NCBI GenBank assembly: GCA_937995835.1
Contig: CALKIV010000090.1
Span: 1-10,437, forward strand
Reading direction: 5' to 3'
Origin: an uncultured Dysgonomonas sp.
GTDB lineage: Bacteria > Bacteroidota > Bacteroidia > Bacteroidales > Dysgonomonadaceae
Length of the DNA: 10,437 bases
Both the position numbers and the translations under genes were made by a program. The notes beneath the pieces were generated by a model. It was not told the origin of the DNA. It saw nothing but the letters and a program-made list of their open reading frames with translations, and ran no database searches. How positions within the stretch are numbered: the stretch's first letter is position 1; each line of letters starts with the position of its first letter. Positions 1 to 7,587 of this stretch are shown here, in pieces.

Positions 1-1076
1 CAGATAAAAGATGGGAAAGGACAGAAACTCTTACGGTTGGAGTTGATTTCACCCTACTTGACAGATCTTTAGATGTAAGTGTTGACTATTTTTCAAAGAA
101 AACTAAGAATTTACTAGAGTATATGCCTCTGTCAGTAACTTCAGGATACGATCAAGAACCATGGGGTAATATTGGAAATGTGACCAATAAAGGTTGGGAG
201 TTTAATGTAAACTACAACAGGAAATTCGGAGACTTATCTGTAGACTTTTTTAGCAACTTGAGTACAGTGAAAAATGAGGTGAAGAACATAGGAGTAAGAC
301 CTTTTATTTCCCATGATAAAGACTATACATATTTTGGACTGTCGCCACTTCGCTCTTCTGTAGGACAACCTTGGTTCGCATATTACGTATACGATGTAGT
401 AGGAGTGTTTAAAAATGAAGAAGAAATTAATTCATACATCTATAAAGATCCAATAACAGGAGCTACATCCAAGTTACAACCAGATGCTCAGCCCGGAGAC
501 TTTATTTACCGAGATGCAGATAACAATGGAGTCATTAACGATAATGATAGAGTATACAAAGGGAGTTATTTGCCTAAATATACTTATGCTTTTGGAGCTA
601 ACTTCGAATACAAAGGAGTTGACTTAAGTATTATGTTCCAAGGAGTAGGAGGCAATAAAATATACAACGTTTTCAGACAAAATGGTGTTTTTGGACAGAA
701 TGGGAACAATATGTTGAAAGAGACATTAGATTCATGGTCATTTAATCCAGAGTCCAATTTTCCACGTCTAGGCTTGCTTACGAGTGGAGCAGGAGGAGGA
801 GTTAATTATAATAGAGTAAATTCATTCTTCCTTGAAAGTGGTAGTTACCTGAGACTTAAAAATATAGTTGTAGGTTATACATTACCAAAACCTTTGATGA
901 AAAATATAGGTCTACCATCTAGCAGTTTGCGTTTTTATGTCAGTGGAGAAAATCTAGCAACAATTACACCATATAAAGGTACAGATCCTGAAGTAGATCA
1001 ATCTTTAAATGGTATAGATGCGAGTACGTATCCTCTAGCTAGAATATTTACATTCGGTTTAAATCTTAGTTTCTAA
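1..1076 (+). CDS. SusC-like TonB-dependent outer-membrane transporter, C-terminal part (5' end outside window)
   Basis: This is the outer-membrane beta-barrel channel of a SusC/SusD glycan importer, which takes up oligosaccharides using TonB energy. Only the last 357 residues are present. The reading frame is open from base 3, so the ATG at 123 is an internal methionine and not the start: the upstream residues (WERTETLTVGVDF, then VDYFSKKTKNLL) are typical SusC barrel sequence. Other family landmarks are NIGNVTNKGWE (bases 168-200), the Asp/Asn-rich turn DNNGVINDNDR (519-551) followed by a YTYAFGANFEYKG strand, and a C-terminus ending in an aromatic residue (FTFGLNLSF), as expected for an outer-membrane barrel recognised by the BAM machinery. 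The plug, carboxypeptidase-like and TonB-box regions lie upstream of the window. The gene is followed after 18 bp by its SusD partner. The family call is secure; the substrate is not readable from this part. Confidence 0.95.
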   Translation, partial: DKRWERTETLTVGVDFTLLDRSLDVSVDYFSKKTKNLLEYMPLSVTSGYDQEPWGNIGNVTNKGWEFNVNYNRKFGDLSVDFFSNLSTVKNEVKNIGVRPFISHDKDYTYFGLSPLRSSVGQPWFAYYVYDVVGVFKNEEEINSYIYKDPITGATSKLQPDAQPGDFIYRDADNNGVINDNDRVYKGSYLPKYTYAFGANFEYKGVDLSIMFQGVGGNKIYNVFRQNGVFGQNGNNMLKETLDSWSFNPESNFPRLGLLTSGAGGGVNYNRVNSFFLESGSYLRLKNIVVGYTLPKPLMKNIGLPSSSLRFYVSGENLATITPYKGTDPEVDQSLNGIDASTYPLARIFTFGLNLSF

Positions 1077-1094
1077 CAAATAAAAAAAGAAAAG

Positions 1095-2732
1095 ATGAAT
1101 ACAATAAAACATATAATATTTTCCTCTTTGGTGATATTGTTGTTCCTGAGTTCTGCGGGGTGTAGCTTCTTGGACCAAGAGATCTACGACACCTCCAGTA
1201 GTTGGAGAACTCAAAAGGATATAACAGATGCTATTAATGGCATGTATACATTTACACGTGAAGAGGGAGTAACGGGTAGGGGACTTTACTGGTTCGAAAA
1301 CTGTAGCGACAATATGGTAACAGGACGTCCAAATAGTAGCGCTGATGAAATCAGAAATTTCAAGATGACTCCTTCGAATGGTGCTGATGCCCAAGATACT
1401 TACGCAGAAATGTATAAAGTAATAGCTAGAGCTAATTCAGTCTTGATAAACTCTTCAAAAGTTCCAAATGTAGATACGGAGTTTCTAAATGAGGCTTACG
1501 GAGAAGCTTACTTTATGCGTGCCTTTGCATATCTATGGATAGTGCCTTTCTATGCTGATGATGGTGAAAATGGAGGATTACCTAATATCTTGGATACCAC
1601 TCCTGCCGAGGGACAAGACCTTCCTCGTGCTGAATCTATATTGGACAATTATGACCAAATAATAGCAGATATGGAGAAAGCAGCAGAACTGCTTCCGGAT
1701 TACTCTACTATATATAATGAAAGAGCAATAAGAGGAGGACGTCCACACAAAACAGCTGCATGGGCTTATGCTGCCAGAGCTGCTTTGTATGCATCTCAAT
1801 ATAGAGATAAAGGCACTCAAGACAAATATAGAGATATGGTTATCAAGTTTTGTGACAATGTTATCAATATGTCAGGAGCCAATAAGAGAGATTTATTTGA
1901 TGATGGTTCTGCCAATCCTTTTAAAAATCTTTGGACAGAAAAAAATAATTTTTCATCCGAATACATCTTTGGATTGCTAGGTAATTCAAATGCAGGTCCC
2001 AAATTTCATGGAATGGGTTTCCAAAATGGTGGTTGGGGATCGTACAACCATTGGGGGTACTATCAACCAACCTATGAATTACTGATGGCATATGAAACTG
2101 GAGACAAGAGACGAGAAGCTACTATCATTCTTCCCGGAGAAAAAATGATGTATGTGGGAGATGAAATACACTTTGGCGTTAACCCCAAAGATATATCTTC
2201 TACAACTAAAATGTCTTTCCGTAAATTTCTATCTCCTTGGGAGCCTTGGGACTGTAGTGGGAAGACAGTTAGTTCTAATGGGAATGATGCATCAAATAAT
2301 TTGACCACTTGTCTTATTCGCTATGCCGATGTATTGCTAATGAAAGCTGAAGCCTTGATTTGGAAAAACGGAGAGGGTGATGCAGAAGCTAAACGCTTGC
2401 TAAACTTGATCAGAAAAAGAGCTAGACTCCCTGAAAATAGTCAGGCAACTATAGCACAACTGAAGAATGAAAGACGTTGCGAATTGGCTTCTGAATTTCA
2501 ACCAAGTCGTCATCTAGACCTTGTACGTTGGGGAGATGCTCAATCCACATATGCTCAACCAGCATACGGAGTGGATTATACTATAAATGCAGATAATACT
2601 GTAACAGTGAGGAAAAGTGCAATTCCTGCATGGGATGCACGTAGTTTCAATCCACAGATCAATCATGTATTTCCTATTCCTGAAAAGGCTGTAAGTAGTT
2701 CATTGACATTAAAACAGAACAAAGGATATTAA
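1095..2732 (+). CDS. SusD/RagB-family glycan-binding lipoprotein
   Basis: This is the surface lipoprotein that caps the SusC channel and binds the incoming glycan. Its 545 residues are a normal length for the family. A signal peptide ends in the lipobox SSAGC, with Cys23 as the lipidated residue, followed by SFLDQE as in many SusD proteins. Family landmarks are the N-terminal segment TQKDITDAINGMYTF, the helix EAYFMRAFAYLWIVPFY (about 137-153), a TPR-like helix TAAWAYAARAALYASQYR, RYADVLLMKAEAL (from Arg409), the ERRCELASEF...HLDLVRWG block (459-480), and the ending VFPIPEKAV...LKQNKGY. The ERR block is slightly divergent, with EFQPSRHLDL where many homologues have EGHRWFDL. The ATG at 1095 gives a complete signal peptide and lies 18 bp after susC, so the two are co-transcribed. 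Binding specificity cannot be predicted from the sequence. Confidence 0.96.
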   Translation: MNTIKHIIFSSLVILLFLSSAGCSFLDQEIYDTSSSWRTQKDITDAINGMYTFTREEGVTGRGLYWFENCSDNMVTGRPNSSADEIRNFKMTPSNGADAQDTYAEMYKVIARANSVLINSSKVPNVDTEFLNEAYGEAYFMRAFAYLWIVPFYADDGENGGLPNILDTTPAEGQDLPRAESILDNYDQIIADMEKAAELLPDYSTIYNERAIRGGRPHKTAAWAYAARAALYASQYRDKGTQDKYRDMVIKFCDNVINMSGANKRDLFDDGSANPFKNLWTEKNNFSSEYIFGLLGNSNAGPKFHGMGFQNGGWGSYNHWGYYQPTYELLMAYETGDKRREATIILPGEKMMYVGDEIHFGVNPKDISSTTKMSFRKFLSPWEPWDCSGKTVSSNGNDASNNLTTCLIRYADVLLMKAEALIWKNGEGDAEAKRLLNLIRKRARLPENSQATIAQLKNERRCELASEFQPSRHLDLVRWGDAQSTYAQPAYGVDYTINADNTVTVRKSAIPAWDARSFNPQINHVFPIPEKAVSSSLTLKQNKGY

Positions 2733-2740
2733 AAACAATA

Positions 2741-2773
2741 CTTGGAGGAATTTAAATAAAGAATTCCTCCAAG
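2741..2773. repeat. Perfect 12-bp inverted repeat (RNA hairpin) between susD and the enzyme genes
   Basis: CTTGGAGGAATT at 2741-2752 is exactly complementary to AATTCCTCCAAG at 2762-2773, with a 9-base loop (TAAATAAAG). It begins 8 bp after the susD stop and ends 16 bp before the next ATG. No T-run follows it on the + strand (ATAAAAATC), so it is not a canonical intrinsic terminator. More likely it is an mRNA 3'-end stabiliser or processing barrier that helps keep susCD transcript above that of the downstream genes, or a weak attenuator. The hairpin is seen directly; its function is inferred. Confidence 0.75.
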
Positions 2774-2789
2774 ATAAAAATCAATAGTT

Positions 2790-3629
2790 ATGAAAATAAT
2801 ATACAAAATAACAATACTGTTGCTGATATTCTCTGGGATCGCATCTTATAGTTTTGCACAGAAGCTTCAAGTAAAAATCCTTTGTTGGAATATCAGAGCT
2901 TTTGAAGGCGATGAAAACAAACCTGAAGAAATATTTAAGCTTGAGCCTTTTATAAAGTTTATAAAAAAACATAATCCTGATATAATAGGCATACAAGAGT
3001 TGGAAACTCATACATCGCGCCAAAACTCAAAAGAACTAATGACTGCACTTGCTGCAGAGTTGGGAATGTATCCCCAATTTGGATTCTCATATATTGCCGA
3101 TGAAGGTTCGGACGGACTTTATGGTAATGGAATACTTTCTAAATTTCCAATCATGAGTACTCATTCGGAAGAAATACCTTGGCAACGTAATCAAGCTGAC
3201 CCTAGATCTGTTCAGTGGGCTGATATTCTTGTGCCTCATGGAGAGCAAACAACCACTATTAGAATTATAAATACACACATAGATCATAAAACATCTGGGA
3301 GAAGTGCCTCAATGCGGTGGTTAAGAACTAATTTTTGTGAAACAACGGATCTTCCTGCTTTAGTTATGGGAGACCTTAATGAAGGAGTTTGGGGATCATT
3401 TTATAAGGATCAAATAGCTGCTCATTTCAACTTGTTCGATCCTGCCCTATGGCCTGATAAGACTGATAATGTTGGAGGACATTTAACAACCTTTATTGGT
3501 AACAAGCTTGATTATGTTTTAGGTTATCCAAAAGGTACGTGGACTCCTATTAGCTATGATGTTGATTATAGCTCTGGAAACTTATCAGATCACTACCCAA
3601 TAATTGTAACTTTAGAGTTGAACAAATAA
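2790..3629 (+). CDS. Secreted endonuclease/exonuclease/phosphatase (EEP) family metal-dependent hydrolase
   Basis: This is a member of the EEP superfamily (DNase I / sphingomyelinase / inositol-polyphosphate phosphatase fold), which cleaves phosphodiesters or phosphomonoesters with a divalent metal. The 279 residues begin with an ordinary signal peptide (cleavage near SFA|Q, residues 23/24) and no lipobox Cys, so the enzyme is periplasmic or secreted. All the usual motifs are present in order: CWNIR (Asn34), IQELE (Gln69-Glu70), NTHIDH (His163), GDLNEG (Asp195, Asn197), LDYVL (Asp241) and SDHYP (Asp267-His268), so it should be active. It lies 57 bp after susD, past a hairpin, and 11 bp before the lipoprotein gene. 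Its place in a mannosidase PUL argues for a phosphorylated glycan or glycolipid headgroup as substrate rather than nucleic acid, but that is inference; a nuclease or sphingomyelinase-like activity remains possible. Confidence 0.88.
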   Translation: MKIIYKITILLLIFSGIASYSFAQKLQVKILCWNIRAFEGDENKPEEIFKLEPFIKFIKKHNPDIIGIQELETHTSRQNSKELMTALAAELGMYPQFGFSYIADEGSDGLYGNGILSKFPIMSTHSEEIPWQRNQADPRSVQWADILVPHGEQTTTIRIINTHIDHKTSGRSASMRWLRTNFCETTDLPALVMGDLNEGVWGSFYKDQIAAHFNLFDPALWPDKTDNVGGHLTTFIGNKLDYVLGYPKGTWTPISYDVDYSSGNLSDHYPIIVTLELNK

Positions 3630-3640
3630 ACAATAATGAA

Positions 3641-4522
3641 ATGAAAAAACACATTTATATAAGTCTCACTATATTCTTAATAGGGCTGCTAGGGGCATTC
3701 TTTGTAGCTTGTAGTGATAGTGATGATCTAGGAGGGTTAAAAGGACTTGAAACACACCCTGAAGAAAAGTACAATGCAAAAATATGTGTCATTAGTGCTT
3801 TGAAGGATGCCTCTACAGTTAACTCTTTGGAGCAGGCAGATGCAATATCAAAATATATTGAGAGCAAAGCATCTGATGCATTCCTTGTGATGGTAGATAG
3901 GGCTGATGTTACATATAGTAAAGAAGATATGAAAAATCCTATTGTTAGCACAGCTGACAAAACAGATCGTTTCTCAGCTATGGCTTTTAATAGGTTTAAT
4001 GGCAATATTATGGAATCTAGCTATTTGCTTGTTGATAGTTATAATTTTTATGGACTGAAAACCGATAAAAAAAATGGGATGCATGCTTCCCGATCTGAAA
4101 TCTCCACAAAAATAGCAAACGATTGCTATATGAAAACGCTTGAAGATGTTATGTTTAAGGGAACAAATTCAGAACTACCAGAAGGAGAGCAAAACATTAA
4201 ATATGCTAGAGACATTTCTACTCTTCGCCTTAATAGTTCAGATCATATAAAGTCTTATATTTCAAATGTTTTAGCAAAGGTGAAAGTACAAAATCCTATT
4301 TTGTTGCACTTTGGAACGGTGAAAAGTAGTTTAAATAGTGAGTTTAAGACGGCTGTTGCTGATCTTGATGAAGATTATATTCTTTCAATAGTAGAAGGTA
4401 CAGAAACAGCAGAATATTCTATTTTTCTTTTGGCTCACAAAAACTTTTGGGCTATAAAAAGTGTAACTAAGGACAATGTTGCTCCTAATATAGATGCATA
4501 TACGCTAAACCTAATGTGGTAG
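3641..4522 (+). CDS. Surface-type lipoprotein of unknown family, possible catalytically dead EEP-fold protein
   Basis: I do not recognise this 293-residue protein as a named family. A signal peptide ends in the lipobox FFVAC (Cys24), followed by SDSDD. Acidic residues just after the lipidated Cys act as a surface-export signal in Bacteroidota, so display on the cell surface is likely. It starts 11 bp after an EEP gene and has nearly the same length. By eye its segments line up in order with the EEP fold: ICVISALKDAS with VMTFNIRYDNS, ISKYIESKASDAFLVMVDRADV with the helix and strand ending in QEV, SSYLLVDSYNFYGLK with SALFYKKDKFKEIES, NPILLHFGTVKSS (218-230) with LPVVLTGDFNSEP, and NIDAYTLNL (283-291) with SDHNPVVAKI. 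In that alignment Asn34, Gln-Glu, Asp-x-Asn and His would all be lost. It could therefore be a non-catalytic binding protein in the position of a surface glycan-binding protein. The CDS and lipoprotein calls are firm; the fold is a hypothesis. Confidence 0.85.
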   Translation: MKKHIYISLTIFLIGLLGAFFVACSDSDDLGGLKGLETHPEEKYNAKICVISALKDASTVNSLEQADAISKYIESKASDAFLVMVDRADVTYSKEDMKNPIVSTADKTDRFSAMAFNRFNGNIMESSYLLVDSYNFYGLKTDKKNGMHASRSEISTKIANDCYMKTLEDVMFKGTNSELPEGEQNIKYARDISTLRLNSSDHIKSYISNVLAKVKVQNPILLHFGTVKSSLNSEFKTAVADLDEDYILSIVEGTETAEYSIFLLAHKNFWAIKSVTKDNVAPNIDAYTLNLMW

Positions 4523-4531
4523 TGTTTCATA

Positions 4532-4603
4532 ATCAAGCTTTAGTTGGATATATCAAGCTTGCAGTTTTATGAGTATAAAATAGTACTTGTAAGCTTGATA
4601 TAT
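4532..4603. repeat. HindIII-cored 9-mer repeats and 13-bp inverted repeat in the gap before the GH92 gene
   Basis: The 106-bp gap 4523-4628 is the longest non-coding stretch in the window. ATCAAGCTT occurs at 4532-4540 and again at 4552-4560, and its reverse complement AAGCTTGAT at 4591-4599. The second copy extends to a perfect 13-bp inverted repeat, 4548-4560 against 4591-4603. Inside its 30-base loop is a small hairpin (TTTTAT 4565-4570 / ATAAAA 4575-4580, loop GAGT). Because either upstream copy can pair with the downstream copy, two alternative stems are possible. The sequence after the stem is AT-rich but has no clean T-run. The site may be a leaky terminator, an RNA processing point or an operator. 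I found no convincing Bacteroidota promoter (TTTG / TAnnTTTG) here. Confidence 0.6.
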
Positions 4604-4628
4604 ATTTAATTTACTCAATATTTTATCC

Positions 4629-7568
4629 ATGAAAACTATTATATCAATCTTTTCTTTAGCAACAATCTTATTATTAGTAGGATGCAATTCTGAAACGAAA
4701 AATCCCATTGATTATGTAGATCCATTTATAGGAACAGGATTTCATGGTCACACATATCCAGGGGCAACAAGTCCTCATGGGGCCGTTCAACTAAGCCCAG
4801 ATACTCGAACAGGAAACTGGGATGCTTGTTCGGGATATCATTATAGCGATAGTACAATTATTGGTTTTTCGCATACACACCTTAGTGGTACAGGATGTGC
4901 TGATCTGGCAGATATATTATTTCATCCTACAACCAAAGACATTAAACTTAACTCAGAAGGTCATATTTTCGATCCTTTAGCTTTTTCTCATAAAGACGAA
5001 AAAGCATCAGCAGGTTATTATTCTGTTCACTTCAAAGAAGAAGGAATAAAAGCCGAACTAACAGCAGCACAATATGTGGGTATACATCGCTATACCTACG
5101 ATAAAGACAAAAATGCAAAAATAATCATCGACCATTCACATCTATTAGAAAATGAAGTGATAGATATGGCTTCATTTACCGTCAATTCTGAAAATGAAGT
5201 TAGTGGAATGCGTCGCACACAAGGTTGGGTGACCAATCAATATGTTTACTTTGTGGCTCAATTTTCCAAAAACTTTGAAACAGCCCAACTAGTTAACAAT
5301 GGAAAAATAATAGCACTAGATGCTACTCCAGAATCTGGAGGAAATCTGCAAATAGTATTAGATTTTGGAGTCTCTGATGGAACGCCGATTGTAGCAAGGG
5401 TGGGCTTATCTATTGTGAGTGAAGAAAATGCACGCCAAAACTTACTATCTACTATGGATGATTTTGACTTCGATACGATGCACTATGCCACAAGAGCACA
5501 ATGGGAAGATGCACTCTCGGACATCATCGTTGAAGGATCAACCGAAGATCAAAAAAAGAATTTTTATACAGCACAATATCATACCAAAATAATTCCTAAC
5601 ATAGTCAGCGATCTCAATGGACAATATCGCAGACATGACATGTCAATAGCCCAAGATGAAAACAGAAACTATTACTCAACCCTATCTCTTTGGGATACTT
5701 TTAGGGCTTGGCATCCTCTGATCACCATTACCGATACGGATTTGGTGAATGATATCATCAACTCCATGCTTGAGATGTATCAATATAGTGACAAAAAAGA
5801 ACTACCTATATGGCCATTGTCTGCAGGAGAAACGGGAACTATGATTGGCTATCATGCTGCGTCAGTGATTGGTGATGCATATATGAAAGGCATAAGAGAT
5901 TATGATGTAGAGTTGGCTTTAGAGGCGATGATTCATTCATCAAATATCAACAAGAAAGGATCGGACTATTATATCAAATATGGATTTATTCCATCTAATA
6001 TCAAAAGAGAGTCAGTATCATGTTTGTTAGAATATGCATACGATGATTGGGTGATTGCTCAAATGGCAAAAGATTTGGGTAAAGAAGAAATATATCAAGA
6101 ATATATGAAACGAGCACACAGTTATATTAATGTATTTGATGGACATACTAAGTTTTTCAGAGGCAAGCAGATGGATGGGAACTGGGAACCAAACTTCAAT
6201 GAGTTTGAGCCTGGAAGAGCATACACAGAAGCTACGGCTTGGCAATACCGTTTCTTTGTACCTCATGATGTCAATGGCATGATCCAATTGTTTGGAGGCA
6301 AAGAAGCTTTTATAACTGAACTAGATCGTCTGTTTACAGTAGAACAAGGTGTGGATGGTAAAATGGTTGATATAACAGGACTTATAGGGCAATATGCACA
6401 TGGTAATGAACCGAGTCACCACATGAGTTATCTTTATAGTTATCTAGGCGAACCTTGGAAAACACAAGCTATGACTCGCCGACTATTAGATGAAATGTAT
6501 AGCCCTACGCCAGAAGGAATCATAGGAAATGAAGATTGTGGTCAGATGTCTGCATGGTATATACTTAGTAGCTTAGGTTTCTATTCTGTTGCTCCTGGTT
6601 CTAACGAGTTTATTTTAACTTCACCTCTGTGGACAAAAGCACAGGTCAAACTTGCAAATGGCAAAACTTTGACTATTAATTCAAACAGTTCTAAAAGCAA
6701 TATATACATCAATAAAGTACTTTTGAATGGAGAAGAAATAAACAAGAATTTTGTCACCTATGAGCAAATAATGAATGGAGGTGTACTTGAATTTGTTCTT
6801 TCCAATACTCCAAACAAAGAAAGGGGAGTGGAGGAAACAACTTATCCATACTCTATGACTAAAGCCCGAGTTGTATCTATACCTTATACAACTGCTTATC
6901 TCAATCTTTTTGAAGATAAAATAGATGTAGACTTAGCATCTACGACTGAAAGTGTAGACATCTACTATACTTTAGATGGTTCTATTCCCAATAAAAAATC
7001 AATAAAATACACCTCTCCATTTACGATTGACAAAACGACTGATATCAAAGCAATAGCCTATAAGGAAAACTTTGAGGAAAGTTCTGTTTTCGAAATAAAA
7101 GCAACTAAGGCTAGCTACAAACAGTCTGTGAATATATCAGCCTCTCAACAAGGAGTACGATATACTTACTATCATGGCAAATTTTCTAGTGTAGACGAAC
7201 TGGCAGATACTAAAGTAATAGATCAAGACACAATGCCATCTCCAAGCATTGAAGGGGCTCAACAAGAAGACCATTTTGGATATATTTATACAGGGTATAT
7301 CTATGCTCCAGAAGATGGAGTATATACATTCTTAACTCAATCGGATGACGGAAGTGCCCTCTATATAGGCAATGACAAAATTGTGGACAATGATGGATCT
7401 CATGCAGCCATTTCTGCTACGGGCGAGGCGGCATTGAAAAAAGGATACCATTCTTTCAAACTGCTATACTTTGAGGACTATGAAGGTGAATATTTGGCAT
7501 GGCAGTGGAAACTTCCCAAGACAAGTGAATTTGTAGATATTCCCAATGAAAATTTATTTATAAAATAA
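4629..7568 (+). CDS. GH92-family exo-alpha-mannosidase lipoprotein with C-terminal chitobiase-C-like and PA14-like modules
   Basis: This enzyme removes terminal alpha-mannose; GH92 members are calcium-dependent, inverting exo-alpha-mannosidases that act on N-glycans and mannans. The lipobox is LLVGC (Cys19). The mature protein opens with the family signature YVDPFIGT (29-36), then HTYPGATSPHGAVQLSPDT and GFSHTHLSGTG in the N-terminal beta-sandwich. The alpha/alpha-barrel carries LWDTFRAWHPL, PIWPLSAGETGTMIGYHA, GNEPSHH (592-598) and GNEDCGQMSAWY (633-644); the last block carries acidic residues belonging to the catalytic base region in characterised members. The core ends near residue 745. 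Two extra modules make the protein longer (979 residues) than a typical GH92 of about 750: a chitobiase-C/Fn3-associated-like segment (about 764-828, with YYTLDGSIPN and DIKAIAYK) and a PA14-like domain (about 835-979, with GYIYAPEDGVYTFLTQSDDG and an AWQWKLP ending). Linkage preference (alpha-1,2, -1,3, -1,4 or Man-1-phosphate) is not determined here. Confidence 0.95.
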   Translation: MKTIISIFSLATILLLVGCNSETKNPIDYVDPFIGTGFHGHTYPGATSPHGAVQLSPDTRTGNWDACSGYHYSDSTIIGFSHTHLSGTGCADLADILFHPTTKDIKLNSEGHIFDPLAFSHKDEKASAGYYSVHFKEEGIKAELTAAQYVGIHRYTYDKDKNAKIIIDHSHLLENEVIDMASFTVNSENEVSGMRRTQGWVTNQYVYFVAQFSKNFETAQLVNNGKIIALDATPESGGNLQIVLDFGVSDGTPIVARVGLSIVSEENARQNLLSTMDDFDFDTMHYATRAQWEDALSDIIVEGSTEDQKKNFYTAQYHTKIIPNIVSDLNGQYRRHDMSIAQDENRNYYSTLSLWDTFRAWHPLITITDTDLVNDIINSMLEMYQYSDKKELPIWPLSAGETGTMIGYHAASVIGDAYMKGIRDYDVELALEAMIHSSNINKKGSDYYIKYGFIPSNIKRESVSCLLEYAYDDWVIAQMAKDLGKEEIYQEYMKRAHSYINVFDGHTKFFRGKQMDGNWEPNFNEFEPGRAYTEATAWQYRFFVPHDVNGMIQLFGGKEAFITELDRLFTVEQGVDGKMVDITGLIGQYAHGNEPSHHMSYLYSYLGEPWKTQAMTRRLLDEMYSPTPEGIIGNEDCGQMSAWYILSSLGFYSVAPGSNEFILTSPLWTKAQVKLANGKTLTINSNSSKSNIYINKVLLNGEEINKNFVTYEQIMNGGVLEFVLSNTPNKERGVEETTYPYSMTKARVVSIPYTTAYLNLFEDKIDVDLASTTESVDIYYTLDGSIPNKKSIKYTSPFTIDKTTDIKAIAYKENFEESSVFEIKATKASYKQSVNISASQQGVRYTYYHGKFSSVDELADTKVIDQDTMPSPSIEGAQQEDHFGYIYTGYIYAPEDGVYTFLTQSDDGSALYIGNDKIVDNDGSHAAISATGEAALKKGYHSFKLLYFEDYEGEYLAWQWKLPKTSEFVDIPNENLFIK

Positions 7569-7587
7569 TTTCAACCATAATCATATC

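Noticed and set aside
123..1076. ATG at 123 as the start of a stand-alone gene
   Set aside because: The frame is open upstream to base 3 and encodes typical SusC barrel sequence, so this Met is internal to a gene cut by the window edge.
1059..1394. Minus-strand ORF covering the susC/susD junction
   Set aside because: It is a shadow of strongly conserved susC and susD coding sequence, with no family resemblance of its own.
4601..4608. TATATTTA as a Bacteroidota -7 promoter box (TAnnTTTG) for the GH92 gene
   Set aside because: The final G is missing, there is no TTTG at -33 spacing, and the region is generally AT-rich, so it is likely a chance match.
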